Below, one piece after another: positions 1-5,674 of a stretch of DNA of 5,729 nucleotides. The stretch is from contig JAUNIV010000180.1 of assembly GCA_030523385.1 (NCBI GenBank), positions 1-5,729 on the forward strand, given 5' to 3'. Each line of letters opens with the position of its first letter. Position 1 is the first letter of the stretch. Both the position numbers and the translations under genes were made by a program. The notes under the pieces were generated by a model. That model was given only the letters and a program-made list of their open reading frames with translations. It searched no databases and was not told where the DNA came from. This stretch comes from Bacteroidales bacterium. GTDB lineage: Bacteria > Bacteroidota > Bacteroidia > Bacteroidales > Bacteroidaceae.

Positions 1-1846
1 TGCCTTTGCAGAGCGTCAGGTGACTGCCCAACTCATAATTCCAGCTGTATTCGGGCTTATACACAGTAGCTTCGCGTACATCGATGTCTTGGGGAGCGAG
101 GTAGGTATCCATCATTCCCTTTATCATGGAGATGACAGTGGAGGGCATTCCCATCTGTGCAAACTCATCGAGCCGGTTGCCTACTCCTTGATTGATTTCG
201 CTCTTGATGGAGTTTTGCAACCCCATTTGTGCTAAGTCAGAGAACATTTGCAGGTTATATCCTCCCGAACGGTATCCCTTGGATACGGAAGCGTAGAGGT
301 TGTTTCGGCTGTCTAAGCGATAGGTGACGGCAAACTTGGGTAGCAGCTGCGTGTAGTCGTTTTTCAGCTTTCCTTCCAATAGCGATGAGGCCTTCTGGTC
401 TGTCAGCGCAATCGGCATACGTCCGCTATTCAGCCGGAAGCCGAACCGGGTGGCGTCGCAAGAACCTGTGTAGTCCATTTGTGTATGTTCATGTTCCAAT
501 CGAAGTCCGGCAGTAAACTCCCACGAGCCGATGCGGTAAGTGGACTGATGATACAGCGCGCCGCTCAGCACGGGTGTGCGGAAGCATCCGTTTACCCTCA
601 GAGCTTCGTCGGTCAGGGCAAGATTCATGCTCATGCCCATACCGGATAGGTCGGGGAAAGCACCGTTGATGGTTTCGTTTAAGAACGTCATGCCGTCCTT
701 TCGGAAGGTTACGGGACTTTCGGTGCGCAACGTCTGGTAGAACCCGAATGCTCCCGTGGTCCATTGCCAGGCTTTGCCGGGTTTGCTCTTCAGGGTAATT
801 TCTTCGCTCAGTGTGTTCAACCGTTGCTTTTGTTCCAATGTATAAATATCTACAGGAAGGAAATCCTGATCCAAAAACATGCGGTCATTCAGATTCTGAA
901 AACCTGTGACGGCACTCAACACAAAGGCATCGGCCTGATATTCTATGTTTAGTCCGGCATTGAACAATCCCCGACGGTAGGAACAATCACGATTGTAGGC
1001 TATTTGACCGATGTAATCTTTGTAGGCTTCGTTTTCTTTCTCGTGACCCTCGGCAGGTCCTTCGTAGTAATAAGGATAACCGCCCTCGTCGCTGTAGTCA
1101 TATCCTGTGGTAAAGTCCAGTCTCAGGTTTTCCGAAGGCAACCAGATGGCACGGATGCGCCCGCCTCCGGCTTCCATACCGTCTATCTTCTGTCCGTTGG
1201 CAGCATTGCGGAAGAATCCGTCCGAACCTTCGTAATAACCTCCGGCAGAAAAAGCGAAGTGTTCGCTCCAGCGGTGATAGTGCGTGGCAGAGGCTGTGCG
1301 GTGGTTGTCTTTGCTCCCATATCCCAACTTAATGTCCGTGCCCTGATAGGAGAAGGGCGAACGGGTATGTACCTTGATGAGTCCACCCATGGTGTTTCGC
1401 CCATAAAGTGTGGCCTGCGGACCGCGCAAGATGTCGATACGCTCAATGTCATAGAAGTTGAAATCGAAAGCCGACTTGTCTATGTAGGGGATGTTATCTA
1501 CATACAGTCCCACGACAGGGGTATTGATGCGTGAGCCGATGCCTCGTATGTAGATGGCGGAGGTGAGGCGTGAGCCATATTCGGGCATAAAGAAGTTGGG
1601 CACCAGCACACTGATGTCTTTCAGCGAAGTCACTTGTCGGGCTTGCATGTCCTTTTGCGAAATGAGCGACACGGCAGCAGGCAATTCCCGCAGCTTCCCG
1701 GTTTCCTTAGGCGAGGCAATGACCATTACCTCCTCGATGTCTATTACCCGTGTGGTGTCTTTGGGTTGTGTATCGGTGTCTTCTGCAAAGACTGCGGCAG
1801 CCAACAAGCAGGCTGTCGCAGTCAGAAATGTTCTTACTTTGTTCAT
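1..1846 (-). CDS. TonB-dependent outer-membrane receptor, N-terminal 615 residues (C-terminus beyond left edge)
   Basis: Outer-membrane active transporter that uses TonB-ExbBD energy to import a scarce ligand such as a siderophore, heme or cobalamin; the substrate cannot be read from sequence. Translating from the ATG at 1846 gives 615 uninterrupted codons. Residues 1-21 (MNKVRTFLTA then an Ala/Leu-rich core ending VFA) look like a signal peptide. A TonB-box-like stretch EEVMVIAS lies at about 38-45. The plug domain spans about 57-165, with RGIGSR at 101-106, GLYVDNIPY at 113-121 and the hallmark ERIDILRGPQATLYGRN at 135-151. Barrel strands follow, including SKGYRSGGYN at 522-531 and YKPEYSWNYELG at 596-607. 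There is no N-terminal carboxypeptidase-regulatory-like domain, so this is not a SusC-type glycan receptor. Full-length relatives are about 700-750 residues, so roughly the last 100 are missing. It has its own likely promoter, 78 bases after a LuxR-type regulator. The family call is firm; the ligand is unknown. Confidence 0.95.
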   Translation of the reverse strand, partial: MNKVRTFLTATACLLAAAVFAEDTDTQPKDTTRVIDIEEVMVIASPKETGKLRELPAAVSLISQKDMQARQVTSLKDISVLVPNFFMPEYGSRLTSAIYIRGIGSRINTPVVGLYVDNIPYIDKSAFDFNFYDIERIDILRGPQATLYGRNTMGGLIKVHTRSPFSYQGTDIKLGYGSKDNHRTASATHYHRWSEHFAFSAGGYYEGSDGFFRNAANGQKIDGMEAGGGRIRAIWLPSENLRLDFTTGYDYSDEGGYPYYYEGPAEGHEKENEAYKDYIGQIAYNRDCSYRRGLFNAGLNIEYQADAFVLSAVTGFQNLNDRMFLDQDFLPVDIYTLEQKQRLNTLSEEITLKSKPGKAWQWTTGAFGFYQTLRTESPVTFRKDGMTFLNETINGAFPDLSGMGMSMNLALTDEALRVNGCFRTPVLSGALYHQSTYRIGSWEFTAGLRLEHEHTQMDYTGSCDATRFGFRLNSGRMPIALTDQKASSLLEGKLKNDYTQLLPKFAVTYRLDSRNNLYASVSKGYRSGGYNLQMFSDLAQMGLQNSIKSEINQGVGNRLDEFAQMGMPSTVISMIKGMMDTYLAPQDIDVREATVYKPEYSWNYELGSHLTLCKG

Positions 1847-1847
1847 T

Positions 1848-1891
1848 GTTTGGTGTTAAATAACTTTTCGGTTTGCAAAGTAACGCCAAAC
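1848..1891. repeat. Inverted repeat (11-base arms, 22-base spacer) spanning the receptor promoter and leader
   Basis: GTTTGGTGTTA at 1848-1858 is the reverse complement of TAACGCCAAAC at 1881-1891 at 10 of 11 positions. The arm centres are 33 bases apart, about three helical turns. One arm ends next to the receptor start codon; the other overlaps the -7 element. It could be a pair of operator sites or chance. The match is seen directly; the function is inference. Confidence 0.45.
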
Positions 1892-1907
1892 GATGCTTTT
1901 GTGCAAT
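1876..1907 (-). promoter_or_regulatory. Putative Bacteroides-type promoter of the TonB-dependent receptor
   Basis: Read on the minus strand, TTACTTTG (1876-1883) matches the Bacteroides -7 element TAnnTTTG except at one base. ATTG (1904-1907) lies exactly 20 bases upstream, where a TTTG -33 element is expected. Transcription would start near 1870, giving a leader of about 25 bases before the ATG at 1846. Both elements are one base from consensus, which would suit an activated promoter. Confidence 0.55.
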
Positions 1908-1924
1908 CCTCATTTATTAGGATT
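1905..1924. repeat. 20-base perfect dyad, candidate operator upstream of the receptor promoter
   Basis: AATCCT (1905-1910) and AGGATT (1919-1924) form a perfect 6-base inverted repeat around an 8-base AT-rich centre. It begins immediately after the stop codon of the LuxR-type regulator and touches the -33 element of the receptor promoter. The length and position fit a dimeric activator site. On the minus strand no T-run follows, so it is a poor intrinsic terminator for the regulator gene. Confidence 0.45.
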
Positions 1925-2500
1925 TTAGATTTTGTCGGCCTCTATATATCCGTTCATTACGGCATAGACGGTCAGCCCGGACACAGACTTGATACCCAGC
2001 TTCTCTGTAATGTTTTTGCGATGGGAGATAACTGTGGTGAGGCTGATGTGTAGTCGATCAGCTATTTCCTTGTTGATAAGTCCTTTGGTTATCAGAATCA
2101 GCACTTCTACCTCGCGGGCAGACAGGTCGTGTGCGGCCTGTTGTCCGTTGGAATGTCCGTATTTGCGCAGTTGGCAGATGTCTTTTATGAGTGAATCTTC
2201 ATTTTGATAAATATTCAGTATAGGTACTCCCGATAGCTGCGGCTGATTATCTCCTCCTGCCAGCACAATCGTTTTGGGCTTTCGTGCCAAAAAGAAGGAG
2301 GCATGTTCAAAGTAAATCTGTGCAGAGATAAAGTAGTGTGCATACATGTCCGGGGTGTCGTCCGTCAGTTCGCCGAAGGAATGGAACACACGTATCACTG
2401 CCATCGGGATAATCTCCTTCAGGATGCTTTGCAATCCTAAGCAAGTGAGGGTATTGGGGTCTATAATCGCTATTTCGGGGTGATGCATGGTGTTATTCAT
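1925..2500 (-). CDS. LuxR/NarL-type transcriptional regulator with degenerate receiver domain
   Basis: Cytoplasmic DNA-binding regulator of 191 residues. The C-terminal LuxR-type helix-turn-helix is clear: LSAREVEVL at 126-134, then NKEIADRLHISLTTVISHRK at 143-162 covering the scaffold and recognition helices. The N-terminal 120 residues have a receiver-like layout (AIIDPNTLTCLGLQSIL at 11-27, KTIVLAGG at 76-83, PILNIYQNEDSLIKDI at 93-108). The usual phospho-acceptor Asp is absent: the corresponding strand reads HYFISAQIYF (55-64). The conserved lysine of the fifth strand also seems missing. Phosphorylation control is therefore unlikely. The start at 2500 is chosen because its ATG overlaps the TGA of the preceding FAD gene (ATGA) and an AGGAG lies 10 bases upstream; a longer reading from 2542 would run deeper into that gene. 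MHHPE at 2488 is an alternative start. The adjacent receptor gene is a plausible target, by position only. Confidence 0.9.
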   Translation of the reverse strand: MNNTMHHPEIAIIDPNTLTCLGLQSILKEIIPMAVIRVFHSFGELTDDTPDMYAHYFISAQIYFEHASFFLARKPKTIVLAGGDNQPQLSGVPILNIYQNEDSLIKDICQLRKYGHSNGQQAAHDLSAREVEVLILITKGLINKEIADRLHISLTTVISHRKNITEKLGIKSVSGLTVYAVMNGYIEADKI

Positions 2501-4083
2501 TTGGGTTTCACTCCTAAATATGCCGCCACAGCTTCGGCGCATCGCTCTCCGTCAATACCGGCCGAAACGATACCTCCGGCATAACCTGCCCCTTCTCCGC
2601 AAGGAAACAGACCACCCACGGTGACATGTTGCAGTGTCTCATTATCCCTCACAATGCGCACGGGAGCCGAAGTTCGTGTCTCTATCCCGATTACTACAGC
2701 TTCGTTGGTAAGGAATCCGCGACTGCTTTTTCCAAACTGCATGAACCCTTTGGCCAGACGATTGCTGATGAAAGCAGGCATCCAGAAATGGAGCGGCGAA
2801 GACACCAGTCCCGGACTATACGAACTCTTAGGCAAATCATAGCTCAACTTCCGGTTCGTAAAGTCAGCCATGCGTTGTGCCGGAGCCGTCTGTCTCATAT
2901 TTCCCTGTTGCCAACACAGAGCCTCCAGTTCCTCCTGAAGAAACATCATATCCAAAGGCGAAGATTCTTCATTCTTAATTCTTAATTCTTCATTCCCCAA
3001 GTCTTCCGGACGTATCTCCACCACCATGCCCGAGTTGCTCCATTGCGAACCACGGTTGCTGGGACTCATACCGTTCACCACAATCTGATGCGGACCGCTG
3101 GCTGCCGGAACCACAAAACCTCCGGGACACATGCAGAAACTATACACACCCCTGCCATCCACTTGTGTCACAAAACTATATTCGGCAGCGGGCAGATACT
3201 TGCCCCGCCCGTTGCGGTTGTGATATTGTATCTGGTCTATCAGTTGCGAAGGATGTTCCAGCCGAACGCCGATGGCAATGCCTTTGGCTTCTATCTGCAC
3301 CCCGTTGGCATGGAGCCAGCGATAGACATCGCGTGCCGAATGGCCCGTAGCGAGGATGACAGGTCCCCGGAAGGTTTGCCCCGTATGGGTCTCAATGCCG
3401 ACCACTTTGTTCTTCTCGATAATCAGTGCATCCATGCGCGTTTCGAAGTGTACCTCGCCTCCGCATTCGATGATGGTGTTCCGCATATTCTCGATGACGC
3501 GCGGCAGTTTGTCTGTACCAATGTGCGGATGCGCATCTACCAGAATGGATGTACTGGCGCCGTGCTGACAGAAAACATTCAGAATCTTATCCACATTGCC
3601 GCGCTTCTTGCTGCGGGTATATAGCTTGCCGTCCGAGTAAGCGCCCGCACCGCCTTCGCCGAAACTGTAGTTGCTTTCCGGATCTACCTTATGTTCTCTG
3701 CTGATACGGGCAATGTCCACCTTGCGGTCGCGCACGTTCTTGCCCCGCTCCACCACGATAGGGCGTAGTCCCAATTCTATCAGCCTGAGAGCGGCAAACA
3801 GTCCGCCGGGTCCGGCTCCCACCACAATGACTTGCGGCTTGCCCTCTACCTTATTATATATAGTATGGGTAAACTCCTCGTCAGAAGGTATCTCGTTGAT
3901 GTAAAGACGAACCTTCAGATTGACGTAGATGGTGCGCTGACGAGCATCGATGCTCCGCTTCAGGATGCGCAATGCCTGTATGGTGCGTATGTCTATCCCT
4001 TTGTCGCGACCGATGAACTGTTTGAGCGATTGTTCGTTGGCTGCCTGTTCGGGCAATACTCTCAGTTGATATTCCTGTATCAT
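2497..4083 (-). CDS. NAD(P)/FAD-dependent oxidoreductase, COG2509-type uncharacterized dehydrogenase
   Basis: Predicted cytoplasmic flavoprotein of 528 residues; the reaction and substrate of this family are not established to my knowledge. An N-terminal region of about 80 residues precedes the FAD Rossmann fold VIVVGAGPGGLFAALR (85-100), with the ribose-binding acidic residue in VVERG (110-114). Further landmarks are SFGEGGAGAYSDGKLYTRS (140-158), the ATGHSARD strand (245-252), FCMCPGGFV (316-324) and the C-terminal FAD-contacting GEGAGYAGGIVSAGIDGE (496-513). Cys317 and Cys319 form a CxC pair with possible redox relevance. No signal peptide or membrane segment is visible. The gene follows radA by 43 bases with no promoter or hairpin in the gap, and an AGGAAA lies 4 bases before the ATG. 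Its stop overlaps the regulator start. A 7-base repeat encodes NEELRIKNEE at about 364-373, which looks like a small insertion between the VVEIRPEDL and QEELE segments. The family call is firm and the function open. Confidence 0.92.
   Translation of the reverse strand: MIQEYQLRVLPEQAANEQSLKQFIGRDKGIDIRTIQALRILKRSIDARQRTIYVNLKVRLYINEIPSDEEFTHTIYNKVEGKPQVIVVGAGPGGLFAALRLIELGLRPIVVERGKNVRDRKVDIARISREHKVDPESNYSFGEGGAGAYSDGKLYTRSKKRGNVDKILNVFCQHGASTSILVDAHPHIGTDKLPRVIENMRNTIIECGGEVHFETRMDALIIEKNKVVGIETHTGQTFRGPVILATGHSARDVYRWLHANGVQIEAKGIAIGVRLEHPSQLIDQIQYHNRNGRGKYLPAAEYSFVTQVDGRGVYSFCMCPGGFVVPAASGPHQIVVNGMSPSNRGSQWSNSGMVVEIRPEDLGNEELRIKNEESSPLDMMFLQEELEALCWQQGNMRQTAPAQRMADFTNRKLSYDLPKSSYSPGLVSSPLHFWMPAFISNRLAKGFMQFGKSSRGFLTNEAVVIGIETRTSAPVRIVRDNETLQHVTVGGLFPCGEGAGYAGGIVSAGIDGERCAEAVAAYLGVKPK
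2511..2515 (-). promoter_or_regulatory. Shine-Dalgarno-like site for the LuxR-type regulator
   Basis: AGGAG on the minus strand, inside the last codons of the FAD-dependent oxidoreductase gene and 10 bases upstream of the ATG at 2500. Strong Shine-Dalgarno sites are uncommon in Bacteroides, so it helps fix the start. Together with the ATGA stop-start overlap it suggests translational coupling. Confidence 0.5.
2964..2995. repeat. 7-base tandem repeat inside the FAD oxidoreductase gene
   Basis: About 4.6 units of ATTCTTM on the plus strand (ATTCTTC, ATTCTTA, ATTCTTA, ATTCTTC, ATTC), read on the coding strand as GAATTAAGAATTAAGAATG. It is AT-rich within a more GC-balanced gene and codes for a charged stretch (NEELRIKNEE). 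The unit length is not a multiple of three, so changing the copy number by one shifts the reading frame. Confidence 0.85.
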
Positions 4084-4126
4084 GTTGTTTCCTGTTATTT
4101 TATTGATGGTCTATGGGTGCGGAGGT

Positions 4127-5494
4127 TTATCCGAACAAGGCCCGGAAAGCCTCTTCCACCTTCCTCACCGGAATGATTTCTATCTTCAGTTTGGAAATGT
4201 CCAAACCCTGTAAGTTGTGTTTGGGTATCAGCATCCGTTTGAATCCCAATTTCTCTGCCTCGCCCATGCGCTGCTCTATGCGGTTCACCGGACGTATCTC
4301 GCCACTCAGTCCCACTTCGCCTGCCATGGATGTGTCCGGCTCGATGGCCACATCCATGTTGCTGGACAAGATGGCACTTATCACCGACAGGTCGATGGCA
4401 GGATCGTTCACCCGAAGCCCTCCGGCAATGTTCAGAAATACATCCTTTTGTCCCAGCTTGAAGCCCACGCGCTTCTCCAGTACGGCCAGCAGCATGTTCA
4501 TACGCCGCAGGTCGAACCCCGTAGCCGAGCGTTGCGGATTGCCATAGACGGCCGAACTGACCAATGCTTGCGTCTCGATGAGAAACGGACGTACTCCTTC
4601 TATGGCCGAAGCTATGGCCACGCCGCTCATGCCTTCGTGGTCCTGGCTGAGCAGCAGTTCCGATGGATTGCTCACCTGCCTGAGTCCGTTCTGCCGCATT
4701 TCGTAAATGCCCAGTTCCGCCGTACTGCCGAAACGGTTCTTTATGCTGCGCAGAATGCGGTACATGTAGTGCTGGTCGCCCTCGAATTGCAGCACCGTGT
4801 CCACGATGTGTTCCAACACCTTCGGGCCGGCAATGCTTCCTTCCTTGTTGATATGTCCGATGAGAATGACAGGAGTGTTCGTTTCCTTCGCAAACTTCAG
4901 GATGGAGGCCGAACATTCGCGCACTTGCACCAGACTGCCGGGCGAGGAGTCGATGTTTTCCATGGAGATGGTCTGTATGGAGTCGATGATTACCAGGTCG
5001 GGCTGCGTGTTCTTGATGTGCACGTATATCTGTTCCAATGACGTCTCGCACACAATGAGGCAATCCGATGAATGGTGTGGCAGGCGGTCGGCACGCAACT
5101 TCAGTTGGCGGACACTCTCTTCGCCCGAAACATAGAGCACCCTCTTATCCGGCAGCCGCAGCACGGTCTGTAACACAAGGGTGGACTTGCCTATGCCCGG
5201 TTCGCCTCCCAATAACACCAGCGACCCCGGCACCAGTCCTCCACCCAATACGCGGTTCAGCTCCTCGTCGCCCATGTCTATGCGCGGTTCGTCGCCTCCT
5301 GCTATGTCGGTCAGCACCATTGGCTTGCTCTTCATGGGTTGCAGTCCCGCTATGGGTCTTCTGTCGGTCGGCTCCTTGCGCACCACCTCTTCTACATACG
5401 TGTTCCATGCGCCACACGACGGACATTTTCCTATCCATTTGGGCGAATCCTGTCCGCAGTTGGTGCATACATATACAGTCTTTTCCTTTGCCAT
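4127..5494 (-). CDS. radA: DNA repair protein RadA (Sms), RecA-like branch-migration ATPase
   Basis: RadA is a DnaB-like hexameric ATPase that helps process recombination intermediates, extending strand exchange with RecA; it acts in the cytoplasm on DNA. This 455-residue protein is full family length and carries every landmark. An N-terminal C4 zinc finger uses C10, C13, C24 and C27 (CTNCGQ and CPSCGAW). Walker A GGEPGIGKST lies at 96-105 with K103. Walker B LVIIDSIQT lies at 167-175 with D171. The RadA-specific KNRFG motif is at 252-256. The C-terminal Lon-like domain (about 270-455) includes NDPAIDLSV (363-371) where Lon has its catalytic DGPSAG, so the nucleophile is absent as expected for RadA, followed by AGEVGLSGEIRPV (391-403). 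The ATG at 5494 places MAKEK directly before the zinc finger, the usual RadA N-terminus. A TAACTTTG -7 element lies 46 bases upstream. It probably leads an operon with the FAD oxidoreductase and the regulator. Confidence 0.98.
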   Translation of the reverse strand: MAKEKTVYVCTNCGQDSPKWIGKCPSCGAWNTYVEEVVRKEPTDRRPIAGLQPMKSKPMVLTDIAGGDEPRIDMGDEELNRVLGGGLVPGSLVLLGGEPGIGKSTLVLQTVLRLPDKRVLYVSGEESVRQLKLRADRLPHHSSDCLIVCETSLEQIYVHIKNTQPDLVIIDSIQTISMENIDSSPGSLVQVRECSASILKFAKETNTPVILIGHINKEGSIAGPKVLEHIVDTVLQFEGDQHYMYRILRSIKNRFGSTAELGIYEMRQNGLRQVSNPSELLLSQDHEGMSGVAIASAIEGVRPFLIETQALVSSAVYGNPQRSATGFDLRRMNMLLAVLEKRVGFKLGQKDVFLNIAGGLRVNDPAIDLSVISAILSSNMDVAIEPDTSMAGEVGLSGEIRPVNRIEQRMGEAEKLGFKRMLIPKHNLQGLDISKLKIEIIPVRKVEEAFRALFG

Positions 5495-5496
5495 AG

Positions 5497-5509
5497 TTCT
5501 TAATTCTTT
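5497..5509. repeat. Partial copies of the 7-base repeat in the radA leader
   Basis: TTCTTAATTCTTT on the plus strand repeats the same 7-base theme (ATTCTTA) found at 2964-2995. On the transcript it gives AAAGAATTAAGAA ending two bases before the radA ATG, an A-rich segment of the kind that promotes initiation in Bacteroides. The likeness may be coincidental A/T-rich composition. Confidence 0.4.
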
Positions 5510-5540
5510 CTGTGGGAATCCGTGGTTGCTCCCGATGGGG

Positions 5541-5571
5541 CAAAGTTACGGATTTAGTTCTGTATATGGAA
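5541..5571 (-). promoter_or_regulatory. Putative radA promoter
   Basis: On the minus strand TAACTTTG (5541-5548) is a perfect match to the Bacteroides -7 element TAnnTTTG. The -33 region is weak: TTCC at 5568-5571, 19 bases upstream, is the closest approach to TTTG. The leader to the radA ATG at 5494 would be about 40 bases. Confidence 0.6.
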
Positions 5572-5583
5572 TATGGAGCTGTG

Positions 5584-5620
5584 AAAAAAGCATCCCCATA
5601 CAGCGGGGATAGAGTTTTTT
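5584..5620 (-). terminator. Terminator-like hairpin between divergent radA and tRNA-Ser promoters
   Basis: A perfect stem ATCCCC (5592-5597) / GGGGAT (5605-5610) with a 7-base loop is flanked by AAAAAA (5584-5589) and TTTTTT (5615-5620). On the minus strand the U-run begins two bases after the stem, as in an intrinsic terminator; on the plus strand the gap is four bases, so it may be bidirectional. The stem is only 6 base pairs but 4 are G-C. It would stop minus-strand transcription arriving from beyond the tRNA before it reached radA. Confidence 0.5.
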
Positions 5621-5629
5621 AAGGTATCG

Positions 5630-5661
5630 TTTGGCAGTTCCAAAAACTTCTTTTACCTTTG
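5630..5661 (+). promoter_or_regulatory. Consensus Bacteroides promoter for tRNA-Ser
   Basis: TTTG (5630-5633) and TACCTTTG (5654-5661) are separated by exactly 20 bases, matching the Bacteroides TTTG / TAnnTTTG promoter at every defined position. The -7 element ends 13 bases before the mature tRNA 5' end at 5675, leaving a very short leader. Strong consensus promoters are expected at tRNA genes. Confidence 0.8.
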
Positions 5662-5674
5662 CAGGCCGAAATAA

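Noticed and set aside
1004..1534. 176-residue plus-strand open frame antisense to the receptor gene
   Set aside because: It lies over conserved plug and barrel coding sequence on the other strand. The hydrophobic start looks like a membrane segment but is the complement of receptor codons.
1..1846. SusC-type glycan receptor of a polysaccharide utilization locus
   Set aside because: No carboxypeptidase-regulatory-like N-terminal domain precedes the TonB box, and no SusD-like gene is visible in the window, though the side downstream of the receptor cannot be seen.
1905..1924. Intrinsic terminator for the regulator gene
   Set aside because: The hairpin is AT-rich and is followed on the minus strand by GCAC, not a T-run, so it is better read as a DNA-level dyad.
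1634..2053. 139-residue plus-strand open frame crossing the receptor-regulator gap
   Set aside because: It spans two minus-strand genes and the promoter region between them; no independent coding evidence.
2501..2542. N-terminal extension of the regulator to an ATG at 2542 (205 residues)
   Set aside because: It would overlap the FAD gene by 46 bases, and the added residues are just its C-terminal codons in another frame; the ATGA junction and AGGAG support the start at 2500.
3043..3624. 193-residue plus-strand open frame antisense to the FAD oxidoreductase
   Set aside because: Shadow of a well-supported flavoprotein gene; no domain recognized.
4217..5041. 274-residue plus-strand open frame antisense to radA
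   Set aside because: Composition and lack of motifs mark it as an antisense shadow; no promoter or ribosome site was seen.
4095..5063. 322-residue minus-strand open frame overlapping radA
   Set aside because: Out of frame with a clear full-length RadA; the translation is rich in His, Arg and Gly with no recognizable domain, as expected for a shadow of a GC-richer gene.
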